From: Plantactinospora endophytica | Lineage (GTDB): Bacteria > Actinomycetota > Actinomycetes > Mycobacteriales > Micromonosporaceae | Length of the DNA stretch: 64,000 nt | Assembly: GCF_016862915.1 (NCBI RefSeq) | Contig: NZ_BONW01000038.1 | Span: forward strand, 32,941 to 96,940 | Direction of reading: 5' to 3' | Part shown: one piece after another, positions 17,839 through 27,124 of the stretch | Layout of the letters: each line of letters opens with the position of its first letter | Numbering within the stretch: position 1 is the stretch's first letter | The notes under the pieces: generated by a model | Databases searched by the model: none | The model's input: only the letters and a program-made list of their open reading frames with translations | Told to the model about the DNA's origin: nothing | Made by a program: the position numbers and the translations under genes

Positions 17839-20060
17839 TACGCGGGTACCGGATGGCCGAGCCGGCGGGACAGGTCGGCGAGCAGGTCCAGCGCCGCGTC
17901 GGCGAGGACGGTACCCGGCGAGAAGATCGCGGCGGCGCCCGCGGCGCGTAACGCCTCGTGGTCCTGTGGCGGGACGACACCACCCACGATGATCATCAGG
18001 TCCGGACGGCCCTGGGCGGCGAGTTCGTCCCGCAGCGCGGGCACGAGGGTGAGGTGGCCGGCGGCCAGCGAACTGATGCCGACGATGTGCACGTCGGCCT
18101 CGACCGCCTGCCGGGCGACCTCGGCCGGGGTGGCGAACAGCGGGCCCACGTCGACGTCGAAGCCGAGGTCGGCGAAGGCGGTGGCGACCACCTTCTGCCC
18201 CCGGTCGTGACCGTCCTGCCCCACCTTGGCGATCAGGATCCGCGGCTGGCGCCCCTCGGCCTCGGCGAAGCCCGCCGAGGCCGCCCGGGCGCGCTCGATG
18301 TTGCCCACCTGGCCGGCCTCCTGCCGGTACACCCCGGAGACGGTCTGGATCCGGGCGGTGTGGCGTCCGTACACCTTCTCCAGGGCTTCGGAGATCTCAC
18401 CCACGGTGGCCCGGGCCCGGGCGGCGTCGACCGACAGGGCGAGCAGGTTCTGCGCAAGCCCGGGTGCCCGCGTTCCGTCGCGCTCGGCTTCGGCGGCGCG
18501 GGTCAGCGCGTCCAGCGCGCGACGGTACGCGACCGGGTCGCGTTCCTCCCGCAACCGACGCAGTTTGCGTACCTGGTTGGCCCGTACCTCGGCGTTGTCC
18601 ACCCGGAGCACGTCGATCGCCTCGTCCGTGCCGAGCCGGTACTTGTTGACGCCGATCACCGGCTGGCGGCGCGAGTCGATCCGGGCCTGGGTACGGGTGG
18701 CCGATTCCTCGACCCGCAGTTTCGGGATCCCCTCGGCGATCGCCCGGGCCATCCCACCGACCGCCTCCACCTCGGTAATGTGCTCCCAGGCACGGTCCGC
18801 CAGGTCACGGGTCAGCCGCTCGACGTAGCCGCTGCCACCCCACGGATCGATGGCCCGGGTGGTGCCGGACTCCTGCTGGATCAGTAGCTGGGTGTTGCGG
18901 GCGATCCGGGCGGAGAAGTCGGTGGGCAGCGCCAGCGCCTCGTCGAGGGCGTTGGTGTGCAGCGACTGGGTGTGCCCCTGGGTGGCCGCCATCGCCTCGA
19001 CGCAGGTACGCATGACGTTGTTGAAGACGTCCCGGGCGGTCAGCGACCAGCCGGAGGTCTGGCTGTGCGCGCGCAGGCTCAGCGAACGCGGGTCCCTGGG
19101 CCCGAACTCGCCCACCAGCCTCGCCCAGAGCAGCCGGGCGGCGCGGAGCTTCGCCACCTCCATGAAGAAGTTCATGCCGATGCCCCAGAAGAACGACAGG
19201 CGGGGGGCGAACGCGTCGATGTCGAGCCCGGCGTCCCGGCCGGCACGGAGATACTCCACGCCGTCGGCGAGGGTGTAGGCGAGTTCCAGGTCGGCCGTCG
19301 CACCCGCCTCCTGGATGTGGTAGCCGGAGATGGAGATCGAGTTGAAGCGCGGCATCCGCTGCGAGGTGTACGCGAAGATGTCCGAGATGATCCGCATGGA
19401 CGGCGCCGGCGGGTAGATGTAGGTGTTGCGCACCATGAATTCTTTGAGGATGTCGTTCTGGATCGTGCCGGACAGCCGTTCCGGCGCGACACCCTGCTCC
19501 TCCGCCGCGACGATGTAGAACGCCAGCACCGGCAGGACGGCGCCGTTCATCGTCATCGACACGCTCATCCGGTCCAGCGGGATGCCGGCGAACAGTTCCC
19601 GCATGTCGTCGACGGAGTCGATGGCGACACCGGCCATCCCCACGTCGCCCGTGACCCGTGGGTGGTCGGAGTCGTAGCCGCGATGCGTGGGCAGGTCGAA
19701 GGCGACCGACAGTCCTCGCTGGCCGGACGCCAGGTTGCGGCGGTAGAAGGCGTTGGACTCCTCGGCGGTGGAGAACCCCGCGTACTGGCGGATGGTCCAG
19801 GGTTGGTTGACGTACATGGTCGGATAGGGGCCGCGCAGGTAGGGGGCGACGCCCGGATAGCTGTCGAGGAAGTCGAGCCCGGACAGGTCGGCGTCGGTGA
19901 ACAGCGGTGGGACGGGGATGCCCTCCGGCGTACGCCAGGTCAGCTCGTCGGCGGACATGCCGGTCTCGGCCAGCACCGCAGACCGCCAGGCGGCCTCGGC
20001 GTCCGGCATCGGTGCCGGCGTCGGCGCCGTCAGTTCCGCCGTCGTGAAGTCGGGAATCAA
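17838..20060 (-). CDS. mutB: Methylmalonyl-CoA mutase, large (catalytic, B12-binding) subunit
   Basis: A 740-aa subunit interconverting succinyl-CoA and (R)-methylmalonyl-CoA. The N-terminal TIM barrel contains the conserved substrate-site run [20 protein letters not shown] (near residue 75) and the catalytic Tyr/His/Arg environment; the C-terminal cobalamin domain has the DGHDRG B12 ligand motif (near 610) and GGVVPPQD. I place the start at a TTG (20060) that overlaps the mutA stop (TTGA) because the protein then starts IPDFTTAEL as in relatives; an in-frame upstream start at 20114 would lie inside mutA. In a PKS cluster it provides methylmalonyl-CoA extender units, though it could also be the housekeeping copy. 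Confidence 0.95.
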   Translation of the reverse strand: MIPDFTTAELTAPTPAPMPDAEAAWRSAVLAETGMSADELTWRTPEGIPVPPLFTDADLSGLDFLDSYPGVAPYLRGPYPTMYVNQPWTIRQYAGFSTAEESNAFYRRNLASGQRGLSVAFDLPTHRGYDSDHPRVTGDVGMAGVAIDSVDDMRELFAGIPLDRMSVSMTMNGAVLPVLAFYIVAAEEQGVAPERLSGTIQNDILKEFMVRNTYIYPPAPSMRIISDIFAYTSQRMPRFNSISISGYHIQEAGATADLELAYTLADGVEYLRAGRDAGLDIDAFAPRLSFFWGIGMNFFMEVAKLRAARLLWARLVGEFGPRDPRSLSLRAHSQTSGWSLTARDVFNNVMRTCVEAMAATQGHTQSLHTNALDEALALPTDFSARIARNTQLLIQQESGTTRAIDPWGGSGYVERLTRDLADRAWEHITEVEAVGGMARAIAEGIPKLRVEESATRTQARIDSRRQPVIGVNKYRLGTDEAIDVLRVDNAEVRANQVRKLRRLREERDPVAYRRALDALTRAAEAERDGTRAPGLAQNLLALSVDAARARATVGEISEALEKVYGRHTARIQTVSGVYRQEAGQVGNIERARAASAGFAEAEGRQPRILIAKVGQDGHDRGQKVVATAFADLGFDVDVGPLFATPAEVARQAVEADVHIVGISSLAAGHLTLVPALRDELAAQGRPDLMIIVGGVVPPQDHEALRAAGAAAIFSPGTVLADAALDLLADLSRRLGHPVPA

Positions 20061-21883
20061 TCCGGCACCCCCAGGTCGGCCAGTGTGCTGGTGAGCACCG
20101 CGACGGCGTCGCACCGGGCGTGCAGGCAGTCGTCAGCGCCGGAGTGCTCGTCCCGGCCGGCCAGCCAGACGCGTCGCGCCCCGGCGGCCCGCAGCGACTT
20201 GACCACGTACTCGGCCTCCTCGGGGTACGCCCGGTCCGGACCGCACACGCAGGCGACCGGTGACCCGCCGACTGCGAGCGCCTCGGCCAGGGCCTCCGGC
20301 GGGTCGGCGGGAGCGGTGGTGACGGCGATGCCGCCGGCGGCGAACAGGTTGGTCGCGAAGGTCACCGTCGGGCCGTACTCGGCGGGTGAGCCGAGGGTGG
20401 CGAGCAGGACGGTGGGCCGGCGGCCGGTAGTGTCGCGATGGGCGTCGCTGCGGTCGCGCAGCCGCTCGTACGCCGCCGCGTAGCGCCGACGCGGCAGACC
20501 GCCGCCCACCGGCGTCGCCCCCGGCCGGCGCGGTGGGGACTCCTCGTCGAGGTCGGGGAACTCGCTGACCCCGGTGATCGGGTCCCGGCGGTGCGCGATC
20601 GCGGACTCCCGCCGCCGCCACGTCCGTTCCAGCCGGTCGGCGACCAGGCCGCTGTCCAGGGCGGCGGCGAGACCGCCGGCCTTCTCGATGTCGGTGAACC
20701 ACTGCCACGCGGCCTGCGCCAGGTCCTCGGTGTACCGCTCGACGTACCATGAGCCGCCGGCCGGATCGAGGACCCGGGCCACCTGGGCTTCGTCGATGAG
20801 CAGGGCCTGGGTGTTCCGGGCCAGCCGCCGGGAGAACGCGTCCGGCCGGCCGAGCGCGTGGTCGAAGGGCAGGACGGTCAACGCGTCCGCCCCGCCGATG
20901 CCGGCGGCGAAGGCGGCCACCGTGGTCCGGAGCAGGTTCACCCACGGGTCCCGGGCGGTCATCATGGCCGCCGACGTCACCGCGTGCTGCCGCTGCGCAC
21001 CGGCACCCGGCGCGCCGCACATCTCCGCGATCCGCGCCCAGATCCGGCGGGCGGCCCGCAGCTTGACGATGGTGGCGAACTGGGCGGCCGTGGCGGCGTA
21101 GCGGAACTCCAACTGGCCGAGGGCCGCCGGCACGGACAGGCCCGCGTCGGTCAGAACCCGCAGGTACCCGACTCCGGCGGCTGCCGCACAGCCCAGTTCC
21201 TCGGCGTCGGAGCCGCCGGCCTCGTGGTACACGGTCGCGTCCACGGTGATCGCCCGGAATCCGGCCCCCTCGGTCACGCACCGGGTCGCCAGCGAGGCCG
21301 CGTCCCGCACGGCGCCGGCGAGGGCGGTCGCGTCACCGGTGCGGGCCCGCCACCCGAGCGGGTCGGCGCCGAGGTTGCCGACGGCCCGGGCCGGCTCGAC
21401 GCCCCGGGCGGCGAGCAGGTCGAACCAGGCCCCGGCCGCCGCGACGACGTGTTCACCCGGATCCAGTACGACCCCGGTGGTGTCCAGGTGGACCCCGTCG
21501 AGCGCGGCCGGCAGGGCGTCGACCGGCAGGGGCTCGCGGCCGATCGTCAGCCAGACCGAGGTCGCCCCGTTCGCCAGGTCGTCGAGGACCGCCGCCCGGA
21601 CCTCGGCCGGCTCCGCCTCGCAGTGGCGCTGTCGTACGTCCCAGCCGGCGACCAGGCCGCCCGAGGCACGGGCGCCACGGACGTACGGCGGCTGTCCCGG
21701 CAGGCCGCGCGGCGGCGTACCGCTGCCCGGGGTGTGCAGGGCCGCAAGCCGCAACCCGTCGTAGGTCGAGGTGGCCAGCAGGTCCGCCACCACTTCCGGC
21801 GGCGTGTTCTCGTCGGCGTCACCCGATCTGCGGAGCGCGGCGAGAGCCAGGCCGCGCCACTGCTCTGCGGTGGACGCTGTCAT
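20057..21883 (-). CDS. mutA: Methylmalonyl-CoA mutase, small (non-catalytic) subunit
   Basis: A 608-aa partner of mutB. It keeps the barrel fold ([20 protein letters not shown], then [15 protein letters not shown]) but the C-terminal domain has no DxHxxG cobalamin motif, as expected for the small subunit. The ATG at 21883 has GGAAGG just upstream; an in-frame start 36 bp upstream is possible. First gene of mutA-mutB-meaB, divergent from the metallophosphoesterase remnant/PPTase pair across 138 bp that contain two facing AGGGGT-type boxes. Confidence 0.94.
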   Translation of the reverse strand: MTASTAEQWRGLALAALRRSGDADENTPPEVVADLLATSTYDGLRLAALHTPGSGTPPRGLPGQPPYVRGARASGGLVAGWDVRQRHCEAEPAEVRAAVLDDLANGATSVWLTIGREPLPVDALPAALDGVHLDTTGVVLDPGEHVVAAAGAWFDLLAARGVEPARAVGNLGADPLGWRARTGDATALAGAVRDAASLATRCVTEGAGFRAITVDATVYHEAGGSDAEELGCAAAAGVGYLRVLTDAGLSVPAALGQLEFRYAATAAQFATIVKLRAARRIWARIAEMCGAPGAGAQRQHAVTSAAMMTARDPWVNLLRTTVAAFAAGIGGADALTVLPFDHALGRPDAFSRRLARNTQALLIDEAQVARVLDPAGGSWYVERYTEDLAQAAWQWFTDIEKAGGLAAALDSGLVADRLERTWRRRESAIAHRRDPITGVSEFPDLDEESPPRRPGATPVGGGLPRRRYAAAYERLRDRSDAHRDTTGRRPTVLLATLGSPAEYGPTVTFATNLFAAGGIAVTTAPADPPEALAEALAVGGSPVACVCGPDRAYPEEAEYVVKSLRAAGARRVWLAGRDEHSGADDCLHARCDAVAVLTSTLADLGVPD

Positions 21884-21947
21884 GGCCTTCCGTCCTTCCG
21901 GTCGCTCGTCCCGATGCACAACATGCCTGCGGCGACGAATGGCTGGC

Positions 21948-21985
21948 TACCCCAGTTCTTCGGTTACGGGCGCCGAAATAGGGGT
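21948..21985. promoter_or_regulatory. Facing AGGGGT boxes in the mutA / PPTase divergent promoter
   Basis: CTACCCC (21948-21954) and TAGGGGT (21979-21985) form an inverted pair 31 bp apart in the only stretch between two divergent cluster transcripts. The boxes lie 65-102 bp upstream of mutA and 37-74 bp upstream of the metallophosphoesterase start. The same core recurs upstream of other cluster genes. Confidence 0.4.
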
Positions 21986-22021
21986 GCCGGTACGACTTCG
22001 GTCCGTGACAGCATCGGGCCG

Positions 22022-22312
22022 ATGCCGGGATCCCTGTTCGCCGTCGGCGACCTGCACGTGTCGTACGCCGAGAATCGGGTGATCGCCGACGGCCTCGCGC
22101 CGGAGTCCGACGACGACTGGCCGATCGTCGCCGGCGACGTGGCTGAGATCCTCGCCGACGTCGCGCGCACCCGGCGCCGGCGGCGTGGCCGCTTCCGCGA
22201 GCTGGTCCGGTCGCCCGGCAACCACGAACGGGAGGTCTCGCTCGGCTGTCCCCGGGAATGGCGTCGTCGGGGCACGGCACCGGCTCCGCTGCGCCGGATC
22301 CTGCGGCCGTGA
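22022..22312 (+). pseudogene. Truncated calcineurin-like metallophosphoesterase
   Basis: This 96-codon frame keeps the N-terminal metal motifs of a metallophosphoesterase: GDLH (residues 8-11), a GD in IVAGDVAE (near 40) and GNHE (near 70). It then departs into a short Arg-rich tail and stops, where family members run to about 250-300 aa, so roughly two thirds including the later His-rich motifs are missing. The helix before GNHE is also degraded to RRRRRGRF. The stop overlaps the GTG of the PPTase gene (GTGA). Intact metallophosphoesterase genes next to PPTase genes are known from other actinobacterial clusters, so this is best read as a remnant kept for translational coupling. Confidence 0.65.
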
Positions 22313-22986
22313 TCGAGCGGCTGCTGCCCGCCACGGTGGTGTCGGCCGAGGCGTTCGGCGACGTCGCCGGGGAGCGCTGTTTCCCCGGCGAGGAGCACCT
22401 GGTCGCCCAGGCCGTGCCGGAACGCCGTCGGGAGTTCGTCACCGCCCGCCGCTGCGCCCGGCAGGCGTTGCGCGAGCTCGGTTTCCCGCCCGCCGCGATC
22501 CTTCCCGGCCCGCGCCGTGCCCCCCGCTGGCCACCGGGTGTGGTCGGCAGCATCACGCACTGCCGGGGCTACCGCGCCGCCGCGGTGGCGCGCACCGCGC
22601 ACGCCGCCGGGCTCGGCATCGACGCGGAGCCGCATCGTCCGCTACCCGCCGGCGTGGTCGAGACGATCAGCACGGCCGGCGAACCGAAGATGTTGCGGCG
22701 GTTGCGGGACGTCGACCTGGCCACGCACTGGGACCGGCTGCTGTTCAGTGCCAAGGAGTCGATCTACAAGGCGTGGTACCCGTTGACCGGGCGCGAACTC
22801 GGATTCGAGGAGGCGCGGCTGTCGATCGAGCCGGTCACCCGGACGTTCACCGGGCAGCTCGTGGTGACCACTGGCGTTCCCGGGCCACGGGTCGTGCACG
22901 GCCGTTACCTGGTCGGCGACGGGCTGGTGGTGACTGCGGTCCTGGTGCCGTCCGGACACGGGAAGAAGACGCGGCCGGGCCGATAG
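22309..22986 (+). CDS. 4'-phosphopantetheinyl transferase (EntD/Sfp superfamily)
   Basis: A 225-aa PPTase that attaches the phosphopantetheine arm of CoA to carrier-protein serines; the five ACPs seen in this window are obvious substrates. Motifs in order: RRCARQALRELG, GSITHCRGYRAAAVA (EntD-type with Cys after His), the Mg-binding GIDAEPHRPL, and FSAKESIYKAWYP with the catalytic Glu/Lys. The GTG at 22309 is preferred because it overlaps the upstream stop and gives the usual start IERLLPATVVSAEAFGD; an in-frame ATG at 22258 would add 17 unconserved residues. It is convergent with the DUF5988-like gene. Confidence 0.94.
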   Translation: MIERLLPATVVSAEAFGDVAGERCFPGEEHLVAQAVPERRREFVTARRCARQALRELGFPPAAILPGPRRAPRWPPGVVGSITHCRGYRAAAVARTAHAAGLGIDAEPHRPLPAGVVETISTAGEPKMLRRLRDVDLATHWDRLLFSAKESIYKAWYPLTGRELGFEEARLSIEPVTRTFTGQLVVTTGVPGPRVVHGRYLVGDGLVVTAVLVPSGHGKKTRPGR

Positions 22987-23029
22987 GGGTTGATGTCCAC
23001 CGTCACCGCCCCGGGCCGCGTGGCAGCGA

Positions 23030-23233
23030 CTACTCGGCGATCTTCGTACGCATGGTCCAGCGGTAGACCGGCGCGGTGGTGTCCGTGCCGGCCTCGCGTT
23101 CGAAGTGCTCGTACCCGCCCAAGTGGATGATCTTGATTCTGTCGATCTCGTCGTGCCGGCCGATCGTCGCCGTCGCCGGGGCATCCGAGGGGCCACCGAC
23201 GAGCTGCGCCTCGACGTGTTCCGGTCGATCCAT
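23030..23233 (-). CDS. DUF5988-like small protein
   Basis: A 67-aa protein starting MDRPEHVEAQLVGGP, with a conserved-looking core IKIIHLGGYEHFERE and a C-terminus YRWTMRTKIAE. This pattern matches, from memory, the actinobacterial DUF5988 family, which has no known function. The ATG has a strong GGGAGGTG 7 bases upstream, so expression is credible despite the size. A pair of ACCCC boxes lies 70-87 bp upstream, like the boxes near other cluster genes. Confidence 0.75.
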   Translation of the reverse strand: MDRPEHVEAQLVGGPSDAPATATIGRHDEIDRIKIIHLGGYEHFEREAGTDTTAPVYRWTMRTKIAE

Positions 23234-23302
23234 TGAATGCACCTCCCGTGCTGCCTGCCGACAATGCTGGTGCCGTACGCCCGCCGTGGGCACCCGTATC
23301 CG

Positions 23303-23320
23303 ACCCCCTACCGACCCCAG
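23303..23320 (-). promoter_or_regulatory. GGGG boxes upstream of the DUF5988-like gene
   Basis: Read on the minus strand, CTGGGGTC is followed by TAGGGGGT with a 10-bp period (plus-strand ACCCCCTA at 23303 and GACCCCAG at 23313), 70-87 bp before the start codon. This fits the cluster-wide AGGGGTT-type box. Confidence 0.4.
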
Positions 23321-23421
23321 ACCGGGCTGACGAGCTCGGCCGGTAGACCCCACGTCCTCACCCGGACCGGTGGACGTGAGCGATACCGCTGGTGGTGGTG
23401 TCGCGATGGGCAGGGCCGGCG

Positions 23422-24417
23422 TCACTGCCCGGCACACCAGCGCAGCAGGCAGGCTCCCAGCGACATGCCGCCGCCGAACCCGGCCAGCAGCACCAGGTCG
23501 CCGCGCTTGAAACGACCGTCCCGGTTGGCCTGGTCGAGGGTCAGGGGTATCGACGCGCTACCCGTGTTGCCGTACTGCTCGATCGTGCGATGGGTCTGCG
23601 CGCCGGCCAGTCCGACGGTCTTCGCCAGGTCGTCGAGCATGACCCCGTTGGCCTGGTGCGGAACGAAGTGATCGATCTCCGAGGTCATCGTGCCGTGCAC
23701 GCGCAGCAGGTCCGACAGGATCGGCGGCACGTGGTCGGTGACGAACCGGCGCACGTCCCGGCCACGCATCCGGAAGTAGTGCAACCCGGCGTCCAGCGTG
23801 CCGACGCTCGCCGGTGCACGGCTGCCCCCGGCGTGCACCCCGACCAGATCGTGCTCCGAGCCGTTGCTCCGCAGTTCGGTTCCGATGATGCCCACGGCCT
23901 CCGGGCACGGCCCCACCACGACCGCGCCGGCGCCGTCACCGAACAGGACCACACTGGCCCGGTCGGCCGGGTCGACGATCCGCGAGTAGATGTCCGCCCC
24001 CACGACCAGTGCGTGGCCGCCCGGGCGCGTGGCCAGCAGACTCCGGGCGACCTCCAGCCCGTACACGAAGCCGCTACAGACGACGTTGATGTCCAGGCAC
24101 ACCGCCCCGGTGGCGCCGAGCGCGTGCTGGACCAGGTACGACGTCGGCGGCTGGGGATGGTCGGGCGTCGAGGTGGCCAGCACGAGGAAGTCCACCTCGT
24201 CCGCCGTGAGTCCCGCGTTCGCCAGTGCCTGCGCGGCGGCCCGCACGGCCAGGTCCGACGTCGCCTCGTCCGGCGCGGCATACCGCCGGGATCGAATCTG
24301 CGTACGGACGGTGATCCAGTCGGAGGTCACCCCGGCGGGGCCGGCGACCTCCGCGTTCGATACCACGCGGGCGGGAGCATAAGAACCGGTGCCGAGCACC
24401 CCGACATGCTGTGCCAC
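23422..24417 (-). CDS. 3-oxoacyl-ACP synthase III (FabH/KSIII family)
   Basis: A 331-aa thiolase-fold enzyme with the complete KSIII Cys-His-Asn triad: Cys in NVVCSGFVYG, His in FVPHQANGV, Asn in YGNTGSAS, plus the C-terminal glycine-rich GFGGGMSLG. The GTG at 24417 has GGAG 7 bases upstream. In primary metabolism FabH condenses acyl-CoA with malonyl-ACP; cluster-encoded KSIII proteins may instead build a starter acid or act as acyltransferases. As PKS1 activates its own starter with a CoA ligase, this enzyme could make a precursor acid or acylate the product. It is monocistronic with AGGGG boxes 45-80 bp upstream. Confidence 0.93.
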   Translation of the reverse strand: MAQHVGVLGTGSYAPARVVSNAEVAGPAGVTSDWITVRTQIRSRRYAAPDEATSDLAVRAAAQALANAGLTADEVDFLVLATSTPDHPQPPTSYLVQHALGATGAVCLDINVVCSGFVYGLEVARSLLATRPGGHALVVGADIYSRIVDPADRASVVLFGDGAGAVVVGPCPEAVGIIGTELRSNGSEHDLVGVHAGGSRAPASVGTLDAGLHYFRMRGRDVRRFVTDHVPPILSDLLRVHGTMTSEIDHFVPHQANGVMLDDLAKTVGLAGAQTHRTIEQYGNTGSASIPLTLDQANRDGRFKRGDLVLLAGFGGGMSLGACLLRWCAGQ

Positions 24418-24461
24418 TGACCCACTCCAGACTGGAGGCCCATACTGCCTGTGCTCGCAAA

Positions 24462-24496
24462 CTAGGGCGCGGGTGCCCCCTAGCCTCAACCCCTAG
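24462..24496 (-). promoter_or_regulatory. CTAGGGG repeat array upstream of the KSIII gene
   Basis: Three elements cluster here: CTAGGG (24462-24467), CCCCCTAG (24476-24483) and ACCCCTAG (24489-24496). On the minus strand this is CTAGGGGTTG then CTAGGGGGCA 13 bp later, then CCCTAG in inverted orientation. The array lies 45-80 bp before the KSIII start, a typical activator position. Confidence 0.5.
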
Positions 24497-24531
24497 CGCC
24501 ACCGAACAGCACCGCCCGCCGGGGGCGGCGG

Positions 24532-25971
24532 TCACAGTGGGATGTTGCCGTGGTGGCCGCGCCCGGCGGGTGCGCCCGCGAGCGCCTCGGCCACCCGCCG
24601 CCGGCTGGTGGCCGGCTCGATGACCTCGTCGACCACGCCGAGGGCGAGACCGCGAGCCACCCCACCGGACTCCCGTTCGTGCACGGCGACGAGTTCGGCC
24701 AGCAGCGTCTCCCGCGCGGCGGGCTCGGCTGCGGCGAGCCGCTTGCGGTGCAGGATGCCGACCGCCGCCTGCGCGCCCATCACCGCCACCTCGGCCTCCG
24801 GCCAGGCGAACACGCGGGTGGCGCCCAACGCCCGGGAGTTCATCGCGATGTACGCCCCGCCGTACGACTTCCGGGTGACCAGGGTGACCCTCGGCACGAC
24901 CGCCTCACCGAACGCGTAGAGCAGTTTCGCGCCCCGCCGTACGACGGCGTCCCACTCCTGCCCGACCCCCGGCAGATAACCGGGCACGTCCACGACGACG
25001 AGCAGCGGAACGCCGAACGAGTCACACATCCGCACGAACCGGGCCGCCTTCTCCGCGCTCAGCGTGTCGAGGCAGCCGCCACGGCGCAGCGGGTTGTTGG
25101 CGACCACCCCGATCGACCGGCCGGTGAGGCGGCCGAAACCCACCACCACGTTCGGGGCCCACCGGGCCTGCAACTCGATGAACCGGTCGCCGACGGGCAC
25201 CGGATCGAGCAGGCGGTGCACCAGCGGACGCACGTCGTACGCCCGGCGCGGCCGGTCCGGAAGCAACCCGCGCAGTCCCTCGTCGTCGGTCGCGGCCGCC
25301 GGGTCGAACCAGCCCGTCGCGGCGAAGACGCCGACGATCTGCCGGGCCCGTTGCAGGGCGTGTTCCTCCGAGTCGGCAAGGACATGGGCGACGCCGGAAC
25401 GGCGGCCGTGCGCGTCCGCGCCGCCGAGTTCCTCCATGCTGATCTGTTCTCCGGTGACGGACCTGACCACCTCCGGACCGGTCACGAAGAGCCGCCCGGC
25501 CGGCGCCAGGACCACCAGGTCGGTCAGCGCCGGACCGTAGGCAGCGGCTCCGGCGGCCGGGCCGAGCACTACCGAGATCTGCGGCACGCGACCGGACGCC
25601 CGGATCATGGCCGCGAACATCCGGCCCACGCCGTCCATCGACTCCACTCCCTCGGCGAGTTTCGCGCCGCCGGAATGCCAGAGTCCGAGGACGGGTACCC
25701 GATCCCGAACCGCCGCGTCGATCGCCTCCACGATGTGCCGGCTGCCGACACCGCCGATGGAACCGCCCATCCGGGTCGCGTCCGTGCAGTAGACGATCAC
25801 CGGTGAGCCGTCGACCCGGCCCCGGGCCACGCACACGCCGCTGTCGTCACGTTCCCGGAGCAGTTCGAGGGTGCCGGGGTCGAGCGTCCGCTCCATCCGC
25901 AGCACAGGGTCACGGGGCTCGGTCGCCGGCTCCGACGGGGCCGGAACCGGGGGCACGCTGAGCACGGTCAT
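24532..25971 (-). CDS. Acyl-CoA carboxylase carboxyltransferase (beta) subunit
   Basis: A 479-aa carboxyltransferase of the AccD/PccB family, which moves CO2 from biotin to acetyl-, propionyl- or longer acyl-CoA. The first half has LGLWHSGGAKLAEGVESMDG and ISVVLGPAAGAAAYGPAL; the second half has the acyl-CoA/biotin site around VDVPGYLPGVGQEWDAV and SYGGAYIAMNSRALGA. The N-terminal about 20 residues are Pro-rich and variable. No biotin carboxylase subunit is in the window, so it must share one encoded elsewhere. Likely role: malonyl-CoA, methylmalonyl-CoA or another extender unit for the PKS. Confidence 0.93.
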   Translation of the reverse strand: MTVLSVPPVPAPSEPATEPRDPVLRMERTLDPGTLELLRERDDSGVCVARGRVDGSPVIVYCTDATRMGGSIGGVGSRHIVEAIDAAVRDRVPVLGLWHSGGAKLAEGVESMDGVGRMFAAMIRASGRVPQISVVLGPAAGAAAYGPALTDLVVLAPAGRLFVTGPEVVRSVTGEQISMEELGGADAHGRRSGVAHVLADSEEHALQRARQIVGVFAATGWFDPAAATDDEGLRGLLPDRPRRAYDVRPLVHRLLDPVPVGDRFIELQARWAPNVVVGFGRLTGRSIGVVANNPLRRGGCLDTLSAEKAARFVRMCDSFGVPLLVVVDVPGYLPGVGQEWDAVVRRGAKLLYAFGEAVVPRVTLVTRKSYGGAYIAMNSRALGATRVFAWPEAEVAVMGAQAAVGILHRKRLAAAEPAARETLLAELVAVHERESGGVARGLALGVVDEVIEPATSRRRVAEALAGAPAGRGHHGNIPL

Positions 25972-26333
25972 TCGTCTACCGCCTAGCTGTAGCAGGGCAA
26001 CCAGCGAACAGGGAAGTAGGGAGTCCGGGCCGGGGCTCAGACGGCACGGGCGAGGTCCGGAGAATCGTGGGCGTGGCGGATCGAGCGGTGCGGTGACCGC
26101 TGTGTCGGGCTCGCTCCGGGACCGCGTTCCCGTTGGATCACGTGGCGGCCGGGTCGACCAGAACCCTCGACGTGGTGCTCGGGCGGTCGAGCCCGACGTT
26201 GAGGACGCTAGAGAGGCGCCGACCGGCGGACAACCCCAGAGCTACCCCTGTCGGGCCGACACACCCCAGCACAGCCCCGATCCTGTCGTCCGGGCCCTGG
26301 TACCGGTCCGGCGGCTGGGGCATCCTGGCACCC
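25972..26333. other. Divergent intergenic region between carboxyltransferase and type II thioesterase genes, 362 bp
   Basis: The region carries the promoters of two outward-facing cluster genes. Apart from the ACCCC box pair near 26231-26250, I see no coding frame with a ribosome binding site and no RNA gene. Confidence 0.5.
26231..26250. promoter_or_regulatory. ACCCC box pair upstream of the type II thioesterase gene
   Basis: AACCCCA (26232) and TACCCCT (26243) repeat with an 11-bp period, 84-102 bp before the thioesterase start and about 260 bp before the carboxyltransferase start. On the minus strand they read AGGGGTA and TGGGGTT, the same core as the other cluster boxes. Confidence 0.4.
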
Positions 26334-27107
26334 GTGACCACGATCGCCACGGGTGCCTGGATCCGCCGGTTCCATCCAGCGGCAGCGGACGCGCCACGCC
26401 TGGTCTGCGTACCGCACGCCGGCGGCAGCGCCAGCTTCTACTTTCCGCACTCCGCCGACCTGGCGCCCGCCGTCGCGGTCCTCGCCGTGCAGTACCCCGG
26501 TCGCCAGGACCGGCGCCACGAGCCGTTCGCCGGCTCCGTCGCCGAGCTCGCCGAGGGAGTCGTCGGGGCGCTCGCCGCCCTGCCCGACCTCGGCGACGAC
26601 GTCTCGCTCTTCGGGCACAGCATGGGCGCGACGGTCGCCTTCGAGGTGGCGCGTCGGCTGGAGCACCGGCTGGGGCTCACTCCCCGCCGGCTCTTCGCCT
26701 CCGGCCGCCGCGCTCCGTCCCGGCAGCGCGACGAGCGCGTACACACGCTGAGCGACGACGGCGTCATCGCCGAACTGGCGGCGCTCAACGGCTCCGACAG
26801 CCGGATCTTCGCCGACCCCGAGATGCGGGCGCTGCTGCTCCCGGCGATCCGCAACGACTACCGTGCCATCGAGACCTACCGGTGCGCTCCGGACGTCACG
26901 ATCTCGGCTCCGGTGACGGTACTGACCGGCGCCGCGGACCCGAAGACCACCTCGGAAGAGGCCGACGCGTGGCGCCGGCACACCACGGCCGACGTCACCG
27001 TCCACACGATGACCGGCGGGCACTTCTTCCTCAACGAGCACCACACGGCTGTTCTCGACGTCGTCGTCCGGTCACTGACGACGCGCGACAACCCGTCCGG
27101 CCGGTGA
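26334..27107 (+). CDS. Type II thioesterase
   Basis: A 257-aa alpha/beta hydrolase of the external PKS/NRPS thioesterase family, which clears mis-primed or stalled acyl groups from carrier proteins. Motifs: VCVPHAGGSASFYF (oxyanion region), nucleophile elbow FGHSMG, Asp in TGAADPKTT and catalytic His in TGGHFFLNEH. I place the start at GTG 26334 (TTIATGAWIRRFHP); upstream codons in frame are not conserved-looking and the ribosome binding site is weak. Convergent with the HxlR gene 17 bp away. Confidence 0.93.
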   Translation: MTTIATGAWIRRFHPAAADAPRLVCVPHAGGSASFYFPHSADLAPAVAVLAVQYPGRQDRRHEPFAGSVAELAEGVVGALAALPDLGDDVSLFGHSMGATVAFEVARRLEHRLGLTPRRLFASGRRAPSRQRDERVHTLSDDGVIAELAALNGSDSRIFADPEMRALLLPAIRNDYRAIETYRCAPDVTISAPVTVLTGAADPKTTSEEADAWRRHTTADVTVHTMTGGHFFLNEHHTAVLDVVVRSLTTRDNPSGR

Positions 27108-27124
27108 GGCGAGGACGAGGCTTG

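Noticed and set aside
20858..22021. Upstream extension of the metallophosphoesterase remnant
   Set aside because: It is the reverse shadow of mutA; the family-type start is the ATG at 22022.
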